In this document: positions 1-7,965 of the stretch, one piece after another
How the letters are laid out: each line of letters begins with the position of its first letter
How positions within the stretch are numbered: the first letter of the stretch is position 1
Source: CAIVAT01 sp964628215
GTDB taxonomy: Bacteria; Bacteroidota; Bacteroidia; Bacteroidales; FEN-979
Direction: 5' to 3'
Length of the DNA: 24,355 nucleotides
NCBI GenBank assembly: GCA_964628215.1
Contig: CAZVNF010000040.1
Location: 1-24,355 of the forward strand
Made by a program: the position numbers and the translations under genes
Notes under the pieces: generated by a model
Databases searched by the model: none
The model's input: the letters and a program-made list of their open reading frames with translations, nothing else
What the model was told of the DNA's origin: nothing

Positions 1-14
1 GCGAAATGGCGAAA

Positions 15-1166
15 TCAGGTTGCAAAGCGTTTGATGTCATCGGCGGTGATGGTTCCGTCGCACAGGATGGCGAGGCGTTCCACTACGTTTTTCAGTTCAC
101 GGATATTGCCTGTCCACCTGAGTTCTTTCAGTGCATCCATGGCTTCCGGAGATATTTCCAAAGGAGGTTTGCCCATACTGCCTGAGTAATCGGTGATAAA
201 CTGTGCTACCAGTAATGGGATATCATCCAGCCGTTTGTGAAGGGGAGGTACTTCAATAACTATCACACTGAGCCGGTGATACAGATCTTCACGGAAAGTC
301 TTATTTTTAATTTCCTCACGGAGATTCTTATTCGTGGCAGCGATTACGCGTACATCAACAGGGATATCCTTTTCACCGCCCACACGGGTAATTTTGTTTT
401 CCTGCAGCGCCCGTAATACCTTCGACTGCGCCGAAAGGCTCATGTCCCCGATTTCATCCAGGAAAAGGGTTCCTCCGCTGGCTTGTTCAAAATCGCCTTT
501 GTGCTGCTTGATTGCGGAGGTAAACGACCCTTTTTCATGGCCAAACAGGTTGCTCTCGATCAACTCGGCTGGAATAGCCGCACAGTTTACTTCGATGAAC
601 GGTCCGTTCGAACGGTGACTCAGCGCATGAAGGTGACGTGCCACTAATTCCTTGCCCGTTCCGTTTTCCCCGGTAATCAGCACCCTGGCTTCTGTAGGAG
701 CTACCTTTGAAATCATCGTCCGGATTTGCGTCATGGGTTCGCTGAGGCCGATCATCTCATAATTTGACCCGATCCTGCGCCTCAGCAAACGGGTTTCGTC
801 AACCAGGCGTGTACGGTCAAGGGCGTTGCGCAGGGCAACCAGCAACCGGTTGAGGTCTATGGGTTTTCCAATATAGTCATACGCCCCTTTTTTAATGGCC
901 TCCACCGCGGTATCAATGGTTCCGTGCCCGGAGATCATGATGACAGGCGTATCGGCAATATCCAGAATTTTCGTGAGCACCTCCACCCCGTCCATTTTGG
1001 GCATTTTAATGTCGCACAGGATGACATCGTATTTATTTTCCGCCACCATCTTCAACCCGGACTCCCCGTCGGGGGCATCATCTACGGAGTACTTTTCATA
1101 CTCAAGTATTTCCCTGAGGGTGTTCCGGATGCTTCGTTCATCATCGATTACAAGTATGCGTGACAT
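15..1166 (-). CDS. Response regulator with AAA+ sigma-54 activator domain, lacking the Fis-type HTH
   Basis: This 383-residue protein has an N-terminal receiver domain (about 1-120) with acidic pocket D8/D9, phosphoacceptor D52 in DVILCDIKMP, a switch Ser near 79 and the invariant Lys near 101. A linker leads to an AAA+ domain with Walker A GENGTGKE (166-173) and Walker B GTLFLDEIGD (232-241). The loop that is GAFTGA in sigma-54 activators reads GSFTSA (213-218). The protein ends in RFAT just after the AAA+ helical subdomain (WTGNIRELKNVVERL), so the usual C-terminal Fis helix-turn-helix is absent; NtrC-type proteins are normally about 440-480 residues. I recall the same short form with GSFTSA from other Bacteroidota. 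It is divergent from the secreted protein at 1363, and no partner histidine kinase is visible. Confident on family; target and sigma-54 dependence are unknown. Confidence 0.93.
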   Translation of the reverse strand: MSRILVIDDERSIRNTLREILEYEKYSVDDAPDGESGLKMVAENKYDVILCDIKMPKMDGVEVLTKILDIADTPVIMISGHGTIDTAVEAIKKGAYDYIGKPIDLNRLLVALRNALDRTRLVDETRLLRRRIGSNYEMIGLSEPMTQIRTMISKVAPTEARVLITGENGTGKELVARHLHALSHRSNGPFIEVNCAAIPAELIESNLFGHEKGSFTSAIKQHKGDFEQASGGTLFLDEIGDMSLSAQSKVLRALQENKITRVGGEKDIPVDVRVIAATNKNLREEIKNKTFREDLYHRLSVIVIEVPPLHKRLDDIPLLVAQFITDYSGSMGKPPLEISPEAMDALKELRWTGNIRELKNVVERLAILCDGTITADDIKRFAT

Positions 1167-1207
1167 GGTCTGTTTTATATTATAAGATTGTCCCGATATA
1201 TAACTTC

Positions 1208-1298
1208 TACCACTGAGTCACTAAGGACACGCAGAATCACTTAGAAATGGGAACAGTTTAACTTAGTGTTCCTGAGTGCCCTTAGTGCCTCAATGGTA
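1208..1298. repeat. Imperfect inverted repeat, two 37-nt arms around a 17-nt loop
   Basis: The left arm is 1208-1244 and the right arm is 1262-1298. The reverse complement of the right arm matches the left arm at 30 of 37 positions without gaps. Both arms are built from the short unit CACTnAG / CACTAAGG. Three of the seven mismatches become G-U pairs in a minus-strand RNA and A-C clashes in a plus-strand RNA. The repeat lies between divergent genes. It resembles the CACTAAGG-type dispersed intergenic repeats I remember from Bacteroidota genomes, but copy number cannot be judged from one window. Confidence 0.75.
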
Positions 1299-1347
1299 AT
1301 TTTCCTTATTGGTTCTTAGATTGATTCAAAGGTACCGAAAGTTTGAA

Positions 1348-1355
1348 TAACTTTG
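1348..1355 (+). promoter_or_regulatory. Putative -7 element of a Bacteroidota promoter (TAACTTTG)
   Basis: TAACTTTG matches the Bacteroidota -7 consensus TAnnTTTG exactly and lies 7 nt before the ATG of the secreted protein. The best -33 candidate is TTG at 1321-1323, 24 nt upstream, slightly too far. If it is used, the mRNA would have almost no leader. Confidence 0.45.
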
Positions 1356-1362
1356 TCAAACC

Positions 1363-3317
1363 ATGCGAAACCACAGATCAATCAACGGAGTTATTGCGTA
1401 TTCATTGCTTGTATTGCTGATGAATCTCTTCTCCGGATATGGCTTTTCCCAGGTTCCGTCATCCGTTCAGTATGCTGCATTGCAATTTCCCTGGGCCGGC
1501 GGATTGAATTCCTGCCAGTTCTGCCCCATCGACCTTAACAACGACGGCATCAGCGACCTGTTGATATTCGACAGGCATGGCAACCGAAAACTTACCTTCA
1601 TCAATCATGGAACCCCAAATAGCATTGATTACACCTTTGATCCTTCGTATGCACCCGGGTTGCCTGAACTGCACGACTGGGTAATTACCACCGATTACAA
1701 CTGCGACGGTAAAATGGATATTTTCACATACGGTTCCGGGGGAGTGCGCGTGTTTGAAAATACATCGGGCAACACGTTGAAATTTGAGCTGGTCACAGAT
1801 TTATTGTCTTCCTTTTATTATACCGGAAAAGTGGGCATACTGGTAACCAGTGTGGACTATCCCGCAATTGCAGACATCGACAATGATGGTGACCTTGATC
1901 TCCTTACCTTTTTCGGCCTCGGCTCCTACGTGGAATACCACCAAAACCTCTCGATGGAAAAGTATGGCCACTGCGACAGCCTCGACTTCCGTCTTGCCGA
2001 TCCATGCTGGGGGAAATTCAAAGAAAGCGAGGGTGGAAACCAGATTATGCTCAATACCGGGTGCACCGATGACAAATTTCACATNNNNNNNNNNNNNNNN
2101 NNNNNNNNNNNNNNNNNNNNNNNNNNNNNNNNNNNNNNNNNNNNNNNNNNNNNNNNNNNNNNNNNNNNNNNNNNNNNNNNNNNNTTGATTTCGGATCATC
2201 CTCACACCCGGTTCTCTTTGATTTTGACGGTGATGGATTACTGGATTTATTTGCAGGCAATTACGGAACCTACGACTCCTCTTTTTACACCGAAGCTACG
2301 CTTCATTCGGTTTACACTTCACAAATTGCCTGGTATAAGAATACAGGCACACATTCATCGCCTGTTTTCAAATATATGACGGATGACCTTGCCGGAATAT
2401 CAGCCATGGGGCTGCACGGCGCTTACCCGGCTTTTGCGGATCTGAATAGTGACGGGTTTACAGATATGGTGGCCGGCAGCAGTGATGGCACCTTAATGCT
2501 GTTTACCAACACGGCAGCAGGTTCCCCTGTCCCTTCATTTCATTCACCTGTAATGAACTGGCAGGGAATCGATGTGGGGGATTACAGCGCTCCGCAACTG
2601 TTCGACCTCGATAAGGACAACCTCCCCGACCTGGTAATTGGTGAGCAAAACGGAAATCTTACCCATTATAAAAATACCGGAACGGCTGAAAACCCGGTAT
2701 TCACGTTTGTTACAGACAGTCTCGGCAAGGTGAATGTAACAAATTACAACCTATCGTACAATGGCTTCAGTACACCTTGTTTCTCGAGACACTTGAATGG
2801 AACCACCTTCCTGGTAACCGGCTCGGAGGAGGGACGCATTCACCTGTTCGAAAATATTGACCACAATCTCGACGGAAAATTTACCGAAACAGCCGGATTA
2901 TATGAATGGCTTTCGTCAACACCCGCGGATACCCTGTTTGGCTGGCAAACCTCCCCTGCCATCGGCCATCTGACCGATAATGAGGGGTTTGACATGATTA
3001 CAGGAAATTTTTCGGGAGGGTTGAATTACATCTCCAAACGCTCTCCGGCAGAGATCATCCCGGGCATGCCCGAAGGCAGTTCAGTCAAACCGGGTGTGCT
3101 GACTGTTTTCCCCAACCCGGTAAATGAAACGGCAACTATCACATATTCAGGATCAGGCCACGGACTTGATATTGTCATAATGAACATCTATGGTCAAAAA
3201 ATACTCAATCTGCCATTTGCCCGACAAACTTTGCTTTATGTTGCTGCGTTTGATCCGGGAATTTATCTGGTGCGGGTTGGTAATGAAACCATCAGGTTGG
3301 CAGTGTCAACCCGCTAG
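1363..3317 (+). CDS. Secreted VCBS/FG-GAP repeat protein with type IX sorting domain (interrupted by N gap)
   Basis: This is one gene read in two pieces. The first piece, from ATG 1363, encodes a signal peptide (basic start, hydrophobic core VIAYSLLVLL, small residues up to about residue 30) and Asp-rich calcium-loop repeats such as DLNNDGISD, DYNCDGKMD and DIDNDGDLD. After the 100-N gap the same repeat type continues in another frame (from 2187: DFDGDGLLD, DLNSDGFTD, DLDKDNLPD). The protein ends at 3317 with a Por-type sorting domain containing VFPNPVNETATI and NIYGQKI and ending GIYLVRVGNETIRLAV. The frame change comes from the arbitrary gap length and does not show a frameshift. Such proteins form beta-propellers and are exported by type IX secretion to the surface or medium. 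The ligand is unknown. An ATG at 2376 is internal, not a start. Confidence 0.85.
2085..2184. other. Assembly gap of exactly 100 N
   Basis: There are exactly 100 N, the conventional placeholder for a scaffold gap of unknown size. Coding sequence for the same FG-GAP protein lies on both sides in different frames, so the true length is not 100 and is probably not a multiple of three away from it. Tandem repeat structure in this gene is a likely reason for the assembly break. Confidence 0.97.
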
Positions 3318-3898
3318 ATACAGCCATATATTTTCAACACCGAATTCCATTATTTAACAACTTACTCTCATGATCAGTGTCATGTAAATGCCTAACGGTT
3401 TGCAATCCCCAAAAACCTGTTAATGAGGCATGTTTAAAACAGTGACCTTCATTTCCCCGCTGATATCTGCTTGATAGATAAGCTTTCTTTATTCTAAGGT
3501 GCAGTAGACTGCCTGTAAATTAAATGGCTAAATCTGTTATTGCCCGGGTATAAAGTTAACACTTCATGTAAAAGTATTTCCCAGTCAGTTTTCTTGTATG
3601 ATCTTAAAACCGTGGATGAGCAAGCCATGACCAAATGAGGATAAATAAGTTACTTTTTCAAGAACTGTCTGTTTCCTGAAAAAACTATGAAAATGTTGCG
3701 GTACTCGCACCAGGTCCTGATTAAAATCTATGTATAAAAGTTTGATCACAAGCATTTCAAGCGATGTTGTTGCGATGTTGTTGTGATGTACATGCATTTT
3801 CTCCGCGTTTTCCATGCGTTACAGGTTGTCCGGTACTTAAGGAAAAAAATACTGACCTGCATCTGAAATAATCTATTCTAAAAAAAGTTATTAACATA
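3318..3898. other. Long non-coding stretch upstream of the dcw cluster
   Basis: About 580 nt lie between the secreted protein and the mraZ control region. Stops are frequent in all frames. The only sizeable frame (3585-3815, minus) has no recognisable motif and overlaps a short tandem repeat. The sequence is AT-rich towards its right end. I see no tRNA, no known riboswitch fold and no strong terminator hairpin. It may hold the 3' end of the upstream transcript and distal regulatory sites for the cluster. Confidence 0.6.
3761..3790. repeat. Short tandem repeat of an 11-bp unit (GCGATGTTGTT)
   Basis: Two perfect copies lie at 3761-3771 and 3772-3782, followed by a partial copy (GTGATGT). The repeat sits about 110 nt upstream of the presumed MraZ operator. 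No function is evident. Confidence 0.6.
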
Positions 3899-3928
3899 TT
3901 GGAGGAAAGTGGAGGGAAGTGGAGGAAT
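3899..3928 (+). promoter_or_regulatory. Presumed MraZ operator: three 10-bp direct repeats
   Basis: Three consecutive decamers, TTGGAGGAAA, GTGGAGGGAA and GTGGAGGAAT, have a period of 10 bp, so each core falls on the same face of the helix. MraZ is known to autoregulate the dcw operon by binding direct repeats just upstream of its own gene (TGGGN-type boxes in E. coli, AAAGTG-type in mollicutes). The position, period and GTGG core fit that role. The array ends 7 nt before a -7-like element, so it covers the place where the -33 element should be, which suggests repression by occlusion. Confidence 0.75.
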
Positions 3929-3935
3929 TTTGACA

Positions 3936-3943
3936 TATATTTA
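3936..3943 (+). promoter_or_regulatory. Likely dcw promoter -7 element (TATATTTA)
   Basis: TATATTTA matches TAnnTTTG except for the last base. It lies 18 nt upstream of the chosen GTG start of mraZ and just after the operator repeats. No clear TTTG -33 element occurs at 19-21 nt upstream; that position is inside the GTGGAG repeats. Confidence 0.4.
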
Positions 3944-3961
3944 CACTCGAAAAAAACACAG

Positions 3962-4444
3962 GTGTCCGCAACAAACTTAATCGGTGAATTTGAATGCCGG
4001 CTTGATGATAAAAGCCGCATCATTCTTCCTTCTGCGCTGAAAAAACAGATCAGTCCGGAGGCCCATGACAAGTTTGTCATCAACCGTGGATTCGAAGGCT
4101 GCCTGGTACTTTACCCCCAGAATGTATGGGATGAGACCACCGCCAGAATGAACAAACTGAACCTGTTTGTCAAAGATCACCGCCAGTTCGTGCGGGCGTT
4201 CAACAACGGTGCCACTCCCCTGATCCTTGACAGCCAGAACCGGCTCCTTTTACCGAAACCGTTGCTGGATTATGCCGCCATTGACCGGGAGATCATCTTA
4301 TTTGCCTACTCCGACCGGATCGAAGTATGGAATAAAAAGACCTACCTGGAGCTGGTATCAGGCGAACCTGCAGATTTTGCGCAACTGGCCGAAAAAGTAA
4401 TGGGAAACCCAACTATTAGCAGTACCGGCGATGACATATCATAA
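3962..4444 (+). CDS. mraZ: Transcriptional regulator MraZ
   Basis: MraZ is the first gene of dcw clusters and a DNA-binding repressor of its own operon. The protein has the two characteristic AbrB-like halves, each with a D-x-K/N-x-R core: DDKSRIILP near the N terminus and DSQNRLLLP near residue 95. I choose GTG 3962 as the start, giving 160 residues (family about 150). The frame is open up to TTG 3899, but that codon lies inside the operator repeats and upstream of the -7 element, so it cannot be the start. From the GTG the protein begins MSATNLIGEFECRLD, which fits the family N terminus. Its end overlaps rsmH by 14 nt, which points to translational coupling. Confidence 0.93.
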   Translation: MSATNLIGEFECRLDDKSRIILPSALKKQISPEAHDKFVINRGFEGCLVLYPQNVWDETTARMNKLNLFVKDHRQFVRAFNNGATPLILDSQNRLLLPKPLLDYAAIDREIILFAYSDRIEVWNKKTYLELVSGEPADFAQLAEKVMGNPTISSTGDDIS

Positions 4445-5327
4445 CAGTGTTTTGCTTGAGGAGAGTGTTGCGGCACTGGCAGTCAGGCCCGGGGGCATTT
4501 ATGTGGATGCAACCTTTGGCGGCGGAGGTCATGCAAAGGCAATTCTCGCGCAAATGCAGGAAGGGCGGCTGATTGCATTTGACCAGGACGAGGAGGCCAT
4601 CCTAAACCGCATCGATGACCCGAGACTGGTAATGGTGAACAACAATTTCCGGTTCCTGCGGAATTTTTTAAAGCTCCACCATGCCTCACCGGTAGACGGA
4701 ATCCTGGCCGACCTGGGGATATCCTCTCACCAGATAGATCAGCCGGACCGGGGTTTTTCAACAAGGTTCGACGGGATGCTCGACATGCGGATGGATCAGA
4801 AAAAAAAGCAAACGGCAAAGGATATCGTAAATCATTACAGTGAAGAGAATCTGGGGAACCTTTTTTTTGCCTACGGAGAGATCAGGAATGCACGAAAACT
4901 GGCATCCCGCATCGTTGAGGCGCGAAAGGTCAAGCCCGTAGAAACCACCGGCGCCCTCAAAGAAATCGCCAACACCTGTGCCGAACGTGGCAAGGAATTC
5001 AAATACCAGGCGCAGATATTCCAGGCGCTGCGTATCGAAGTGAACCAGGAAATGGAAGCATTGCGGGAATTTTTGAAACAAGCGATGCAGGCGCTCAAAC
5101 CGGGAGGAAGACTGGTGGTAATCGCCTATCATTCCCTGGAAGACAAACTGGTGAAAAACTATTTCCGCGCAGGAAATTTTGAGGGTACGGTGGAAAAAGA
5201 TTTTTACGGCAATGTACTTGCACCTCTGAAGGTGATCACCCGTAAAGCCATTGTGCCGACAGATAAGGAAATTGAAGAAAACAGCCGTTCCCGCAGTGCA
5301 AAACTAAGGGTGGCCGAAAAAATATGA
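4431..5327 (+). CDS. rsmH: 16S rRNA (cytosine1402-N4)-methyltransferase RsmH (MraW)
   Basis: RsmH uses S-adenosylmethionine to methylate N4 of C1402 in the 16S rRNA decoding centre. The protein has 298 residues, as expected for the family. It begins MTYHNSVLLEESV, the family start, and has the SAM-binding motif DATFGGGGH (26-34), the GILADLGISSHQ segment, the DRGFS segment followed by DMRMD, and the C-terminal AYHSLEDKLVK motif. RSRSAKLRV near the end is also typical. It starts inside the mraZ coding region, and its stop overlaps the next start as ATGA. Confidence 0.97.
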   Translation: MTYHNSVLLEESVAALAVRPGGIYVDATFGGGGHAKAILAQMQEGRLIAFDQDEEAILNRIDDPRLVMVNNNFRFLRNFLKLHHASPVDGILADLGISSHQIDQPDRGFSTRFDGMLDMRMDQKKKQTAKDIVNHYSEENLGNLFFAYGEIRNARKLASRIVEARKVKPVETTGALKEIANTCAERGKEFKYQAQIFQALRIEVNQEMEALREFLKQAMQALKPGGRLVVIAYHSLEDKLVKNYFRAGNFEGTVEKDFYGNVLAPLKVITRKAIVPTDKEIEENSRSRSAKLRVAEKI

Positions 5328-5821
5328 TGGTGAAGGAAAACCTGAAATATAACGAGCAGTCTCATGTTTTGAACGATCCTCCAACCCCGGGAACCATCCC
5401 GGGGGGAGAGGATCAGGGTAGTGACATGCCCGGGTCCCGCAGGGAACCAGTCAAAGCCATGAAGAAGGCCAACAAAAGCCGGAAAGCGGTTCAGGACTTC
5501 CTGGGAGGTGACTATCTTTCAAAAGAGTGGGTGACAGGCAATTTAAGCTACATTCTTTACGTGGCGCTGCTTGCCATGATTTATATTGCCAACACCTACT
5601 ATACCGAGAAAAAATTCAAGACCATTGAACGCACAAAAAGTGAACTGAAGGAACTGCGGTATGAATATATCACTACCAAATCGATCCTGATGTTCCAGGG
5701 TCGTCAGTCTGAAATCTCAAAACGAGCTGTAATGCTTGGATTAAAGGAAGCTAAAATGCCCCCGTATAAAATCCTCTATTCGGGTGAATCACTTCAGTCA
5801 AAAAAACCAGCGGGGAAATGA
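5324..5821 (+). CDS. ftsL: FtsL-like cell division protein
   Basis: This is a small bitopic membrane protein in the ftsL position between rsmH and ftsI. The single transmembrane segment is at about 75-92 (SYILYVALLAMIYIANTYY). It is followed by a charged, probably coiled-coil periplasmic region (TEKKFKTIERTKSELKELRYEYITTKS), as in the Bacteroidota 'FtsL-like' family. The family forms the FtsQ-FtsL-FtsB-type complex that activates FtsW/FtsI. At 165 residues it is longer than usual because of a Pro/Gly-rich cytoplasmic N terminus. An internal ATG at 5459 (Met46, MKKANKSRKAV) would give a 120-residue protein of more usual size. I keep 5324 because it overlaps the rsmH stop by 4 nt, but the start is uncertain. 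Confidence 0.85.
   Translation: MMVKENLKYNEQSHVLNDPPTPGTIPGGEDQGSDMPGSRREPVKAMKKANKSRKAVQDFLGGDYLSKEWVTGNLSYILYVALLAMIYIANTYYTEKKFKTIERTKSELKELRYEYITTKSILMFQGRQSEISKRAVMLGLKEAKMPPYKILYSGESLQSKKPAGK
5385..5404 (+). other. Perfect GC-only hairpin near the 5' end of ftsL
   Basis: CCCCGGG (5385-5391) and CCCGGGG (5398-5404) form a 7-bp all-GC stem with loop AACCAT. It lies about 60 nt after the first ftsL start and 55 nt before the alternative start at 5459. No T-tract follows, so it is not a classical terminator. It could slow translation of ftsL, or form part of a leader if the later start is used. Confidence 0.5.
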
Positions 5822-7965
5822 AGGAGATCAAGAAAGGCATATTGATCCGTGTTTACCTGGTATACCTGGGGGTATTGCTGTTTGGGCTGTTTATCATTGC
5901 CCGCGTAGTGATGATCCAGCAGTTTGAGAAGAAGGAATTCATGGACATGGCAAAGAAACAGGAGATACACCTGTTTGAAATGGAAGCGATCAGGGGCAAC
6001 ATCCTTGCCGACGATGGCAGCCTGCTTGCTGTTTCTATCCCCATTTTTGAAGTCCGCATGGATGTAATGACCGACTCCCTTACAGATGAGGTATTCAGTA
6101 AAAATGTGGATTCCCTGGCTATCTGCCTTTCCAATTTATTCAAAAACCACACCCCGTCATCATATAAAGACCTGCTTTGGGAAGGCAGGCGAAACCAAAA
6201 CAGGTACATGCTGATACAGCGAGACGTTACTTACCCTGATTTGAACAAAATGCGCCATTTCCCGATCTTCAAACGCGGAAAATTCAAAGGCGGGCTGATC
6301 GTAATTCCACAGTATGAACGCGAACTCCCCTATAAATCACTGGCAAGGCGCATCATCGGTTATGAAAGCGGGGAAGGAGAGCATAAAGTATATGTAGGCC
6401 TGGAAGGGTCCTTCACAAAAAACCTGGAGGGGGTCAACGGGCAGCGCCTTATGCGCCGAATCGGTGGTCAGGCCTGGGTGCCGGTAGATCCGGAAAGCCA
6501 GATCGAGCCACAAAACGGCAATGACATCATCACCACGCTGGATGTAAACCTGCAGGACCTGGCAGAGTCCTCTCTGCGCAAAGAACTGATTGCCGACAGC
6601 GCCGACCATGGCTGTGTGATCCTGATGGAAGTAAAAACCGGTTACCTGCGGGCCATGGCAAATCTCGGCCTTACCAAAAATGGAACCTATGAAGAAATAT
6701 TCAATTACGCGATCGGCGAGAGCCAGGAAACGGGCTCGACATTCAAACTCGCTTCATTCCTGGTAGCGCTGAACGCGCGGAAAATTGATCTTTCAACACC
6801 GGTGAACTGTTCCGGAGGAATCACATACTTTTCCGGGCGCAAGATGGAGGATTCACACCACGGCCTGGGGGTGATCAGTGCCTTGCAGGTATTCGAAAAA
6901 TCGTCGAATGTAGGAACTTCCCGGATGATCTATAACGCATTTTCAGATTCAGCACAGGAATACATCGACGGACTCTACCGCATCGGGATCAACCGGCCGC
7001 TGGGATTGCAGATTGCCGGGGAAGGCCGGCCTTATATCAAAACCACTAAAAGCAAATACTGGTCTGCACTTTCGCTGCCCTGGATGTCCATCGGCTATGA
7101 AATTTCCCTTGCTCCTATCCATCTCCTCGCTTTGTATAATGCAGTGGCAAACAACGGCGTGATGGTAAAACCACTCTTCGTGCGCGAAATCCGCAAGAAC
7201 GGCCAGCTTGTGCAACGATTCAACCCTGTGGTGATCAACCCCCAGATCGTTTCCCCCTGGGCCATCCAGCAGGCAAGGATCATGCTCGAAGGCGTAGTGA
7301 GCGAAGGAACCGGAGCCAGTATCAAATCTCCAAATTACAAAATAGCAGGAAAAACCGGTACCTGCCAGATTGCCGCCGGAAATAAAGGCTACCGGCAGGG
7401 AACAAAGCAGGTTCAGTACAAAGGGTCATTTGTAGGTTATTTTCCGGCCGACAATCCTAAATATTCACTGATTGTGGTCATTGTGAACCCCCGTAAAGGG
7501 AAGTACTATGGAGGAGCGGTAGCTGCACCGGTATTCCGTGAATTGTCGGATAAATTATATGCAATACGCCCCGACATCATGGTACCGTTGCCTGTAGACA
7601 CCACATCCTCTCCCCTGCCCTTTGCACAGGCCGGGCAAACGAAGGACCTCTCCCAGGCATTTGCCCTGCTTAACATGAAGGCCCGTCCCGAAAATGGCCA
7701 GTCTGCCTGGGCACGCCCTTCGGAATCCTCCGGGAACATGGTCCTGTCATCTGCAACCGTGGTGAAGGGAACCATGCCCGATGTATGTGGCATGGGACTG
7801 AAAGATGCCCTTTACATTCTTGAACAACAAGGGCTTAATGTGCTGGTAAATGGCAAAGGCACCGTGGTAAAACAATCTGTAAACCCGGGGTTCACCATAT
7901 ATAAAGGTATGCCGGTAGTGATTGAACTGAAAATCAAAATGGATAAACCCAAAACCCAGGCATGA
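5818..7965 (+). CDS. ftsI: Septal peptidoglycan transpeptidase FtsI (PBP3) with PASTA domain
   Basis: This class B penicillin-binding protein crosslinks septal peptidoglycan in the periplasm with FtsW. The 715-residue protein has an N-terminal membrane anchor (about 8-30, LIRVYLVYLGVLLFGLFIIA), a dimerisation/pedestal region with the R-G-N-I-L motif (IRGNILADDGSLLAVS), and a transpeptidase domain. The active-site motifs are S307-T-F-K310, S362-S-N364 and K512-T-G514. A single C-terminal PASTA domain covers about 648-707 (VVKGTMPDVCGMGLKDAL to VVIELK), a common arrangement in Bacteroidota. It overlaps ftsL by 4 nt and murE by 4 nt (ATGA), consistent with coupled translation. All catalytic residues are intact. 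Confidence 0.96.
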   Translation: MKEIKKGILIRVYLVYLGVLLFGLFIIARVVMIQQFEKKEFMDMAKKQEIHLFEMEAIRGNILADDGSLLAVSIPIFEVRMDVMTDSLTDEVFSKNVDSLAICLSNLFKNHTPSSYKDLLWEGRRNQNRYMLIQRDVTYPDLNKMRHFPIFKRGKFKGGLIVIPQYERELPYKSLARRIIGYESGEGEHKVYVGLEGSFTKNLEGVNGQRLMRRIGGQAWVPVDPESQIEPQNGNDIITTLDVNLQDLAESSLRKELIADSADHGCVILMEVKTGYLRAMANLGLTKNGTYEEIFNYAIGESQETGSTFKLASFLVALNARKIDLSTPVNCSGGITYFSGRKMEDSHHGLGVISALQVFEKSSNVGTSRMIYNAFSDSAQEYIDGLYRIGINRPLGLQIAGEGRPYIKTTKSKYWSALSLPWMSIGYEISLAPIHLLALYNAVANNGVMVKPLFVREIRKNGQLVQRFNPVVINPQIVSPWAIQQARIMLEGVVSEGTGASIKSPNYKIAGKTGTCQIAAGNKGYRQGTKQVQYKGSFVGYFPADNPKYSLIVVIVNPRKGKYYGGAVAAPVFRELSDKLYAIRPDIMVPLPVDTTSSPLPFAQAGQTKDLSQAFALLNMKARPENGQSAWARPSESSGNMVLSSATVVKGTMPDVCGMGLKDALYILEQQGLNVLVNGKGTVVKQSVNPGFTIYKGMPVVIELKIKMDKPKTQA

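Noticed and set aside
2376..3317. Separate 313-residue gene starting at ATG 2376
   Set aside because: The same frame continues upstream to the N gap with FG-GAP repeat sequence (DFDGDGLLD), so this Met is internal to the secreted protein.
3585..3815. 76-codon open frame on the minus strand in the long non-coding stretch
   Set aside because: No recognisable motif, composition unlike its neighbours, overlap with an 11-bp tandem repeat and no nearby promoter; it is likely a chance frame.
3899..3961. TTG start for mraZ giving 21 extra residues
   Set aside because: The codon lies inside the operator repeats and upstream of the likely -7 element; family alignment supports GTG 3962.
5385..5404. 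Rho-independent terminator between rsmH and ftsL
   Set aside because: The hairpin is GC-rich but no T-tract follows, and the next genes overlap in a tightly coupled operon.
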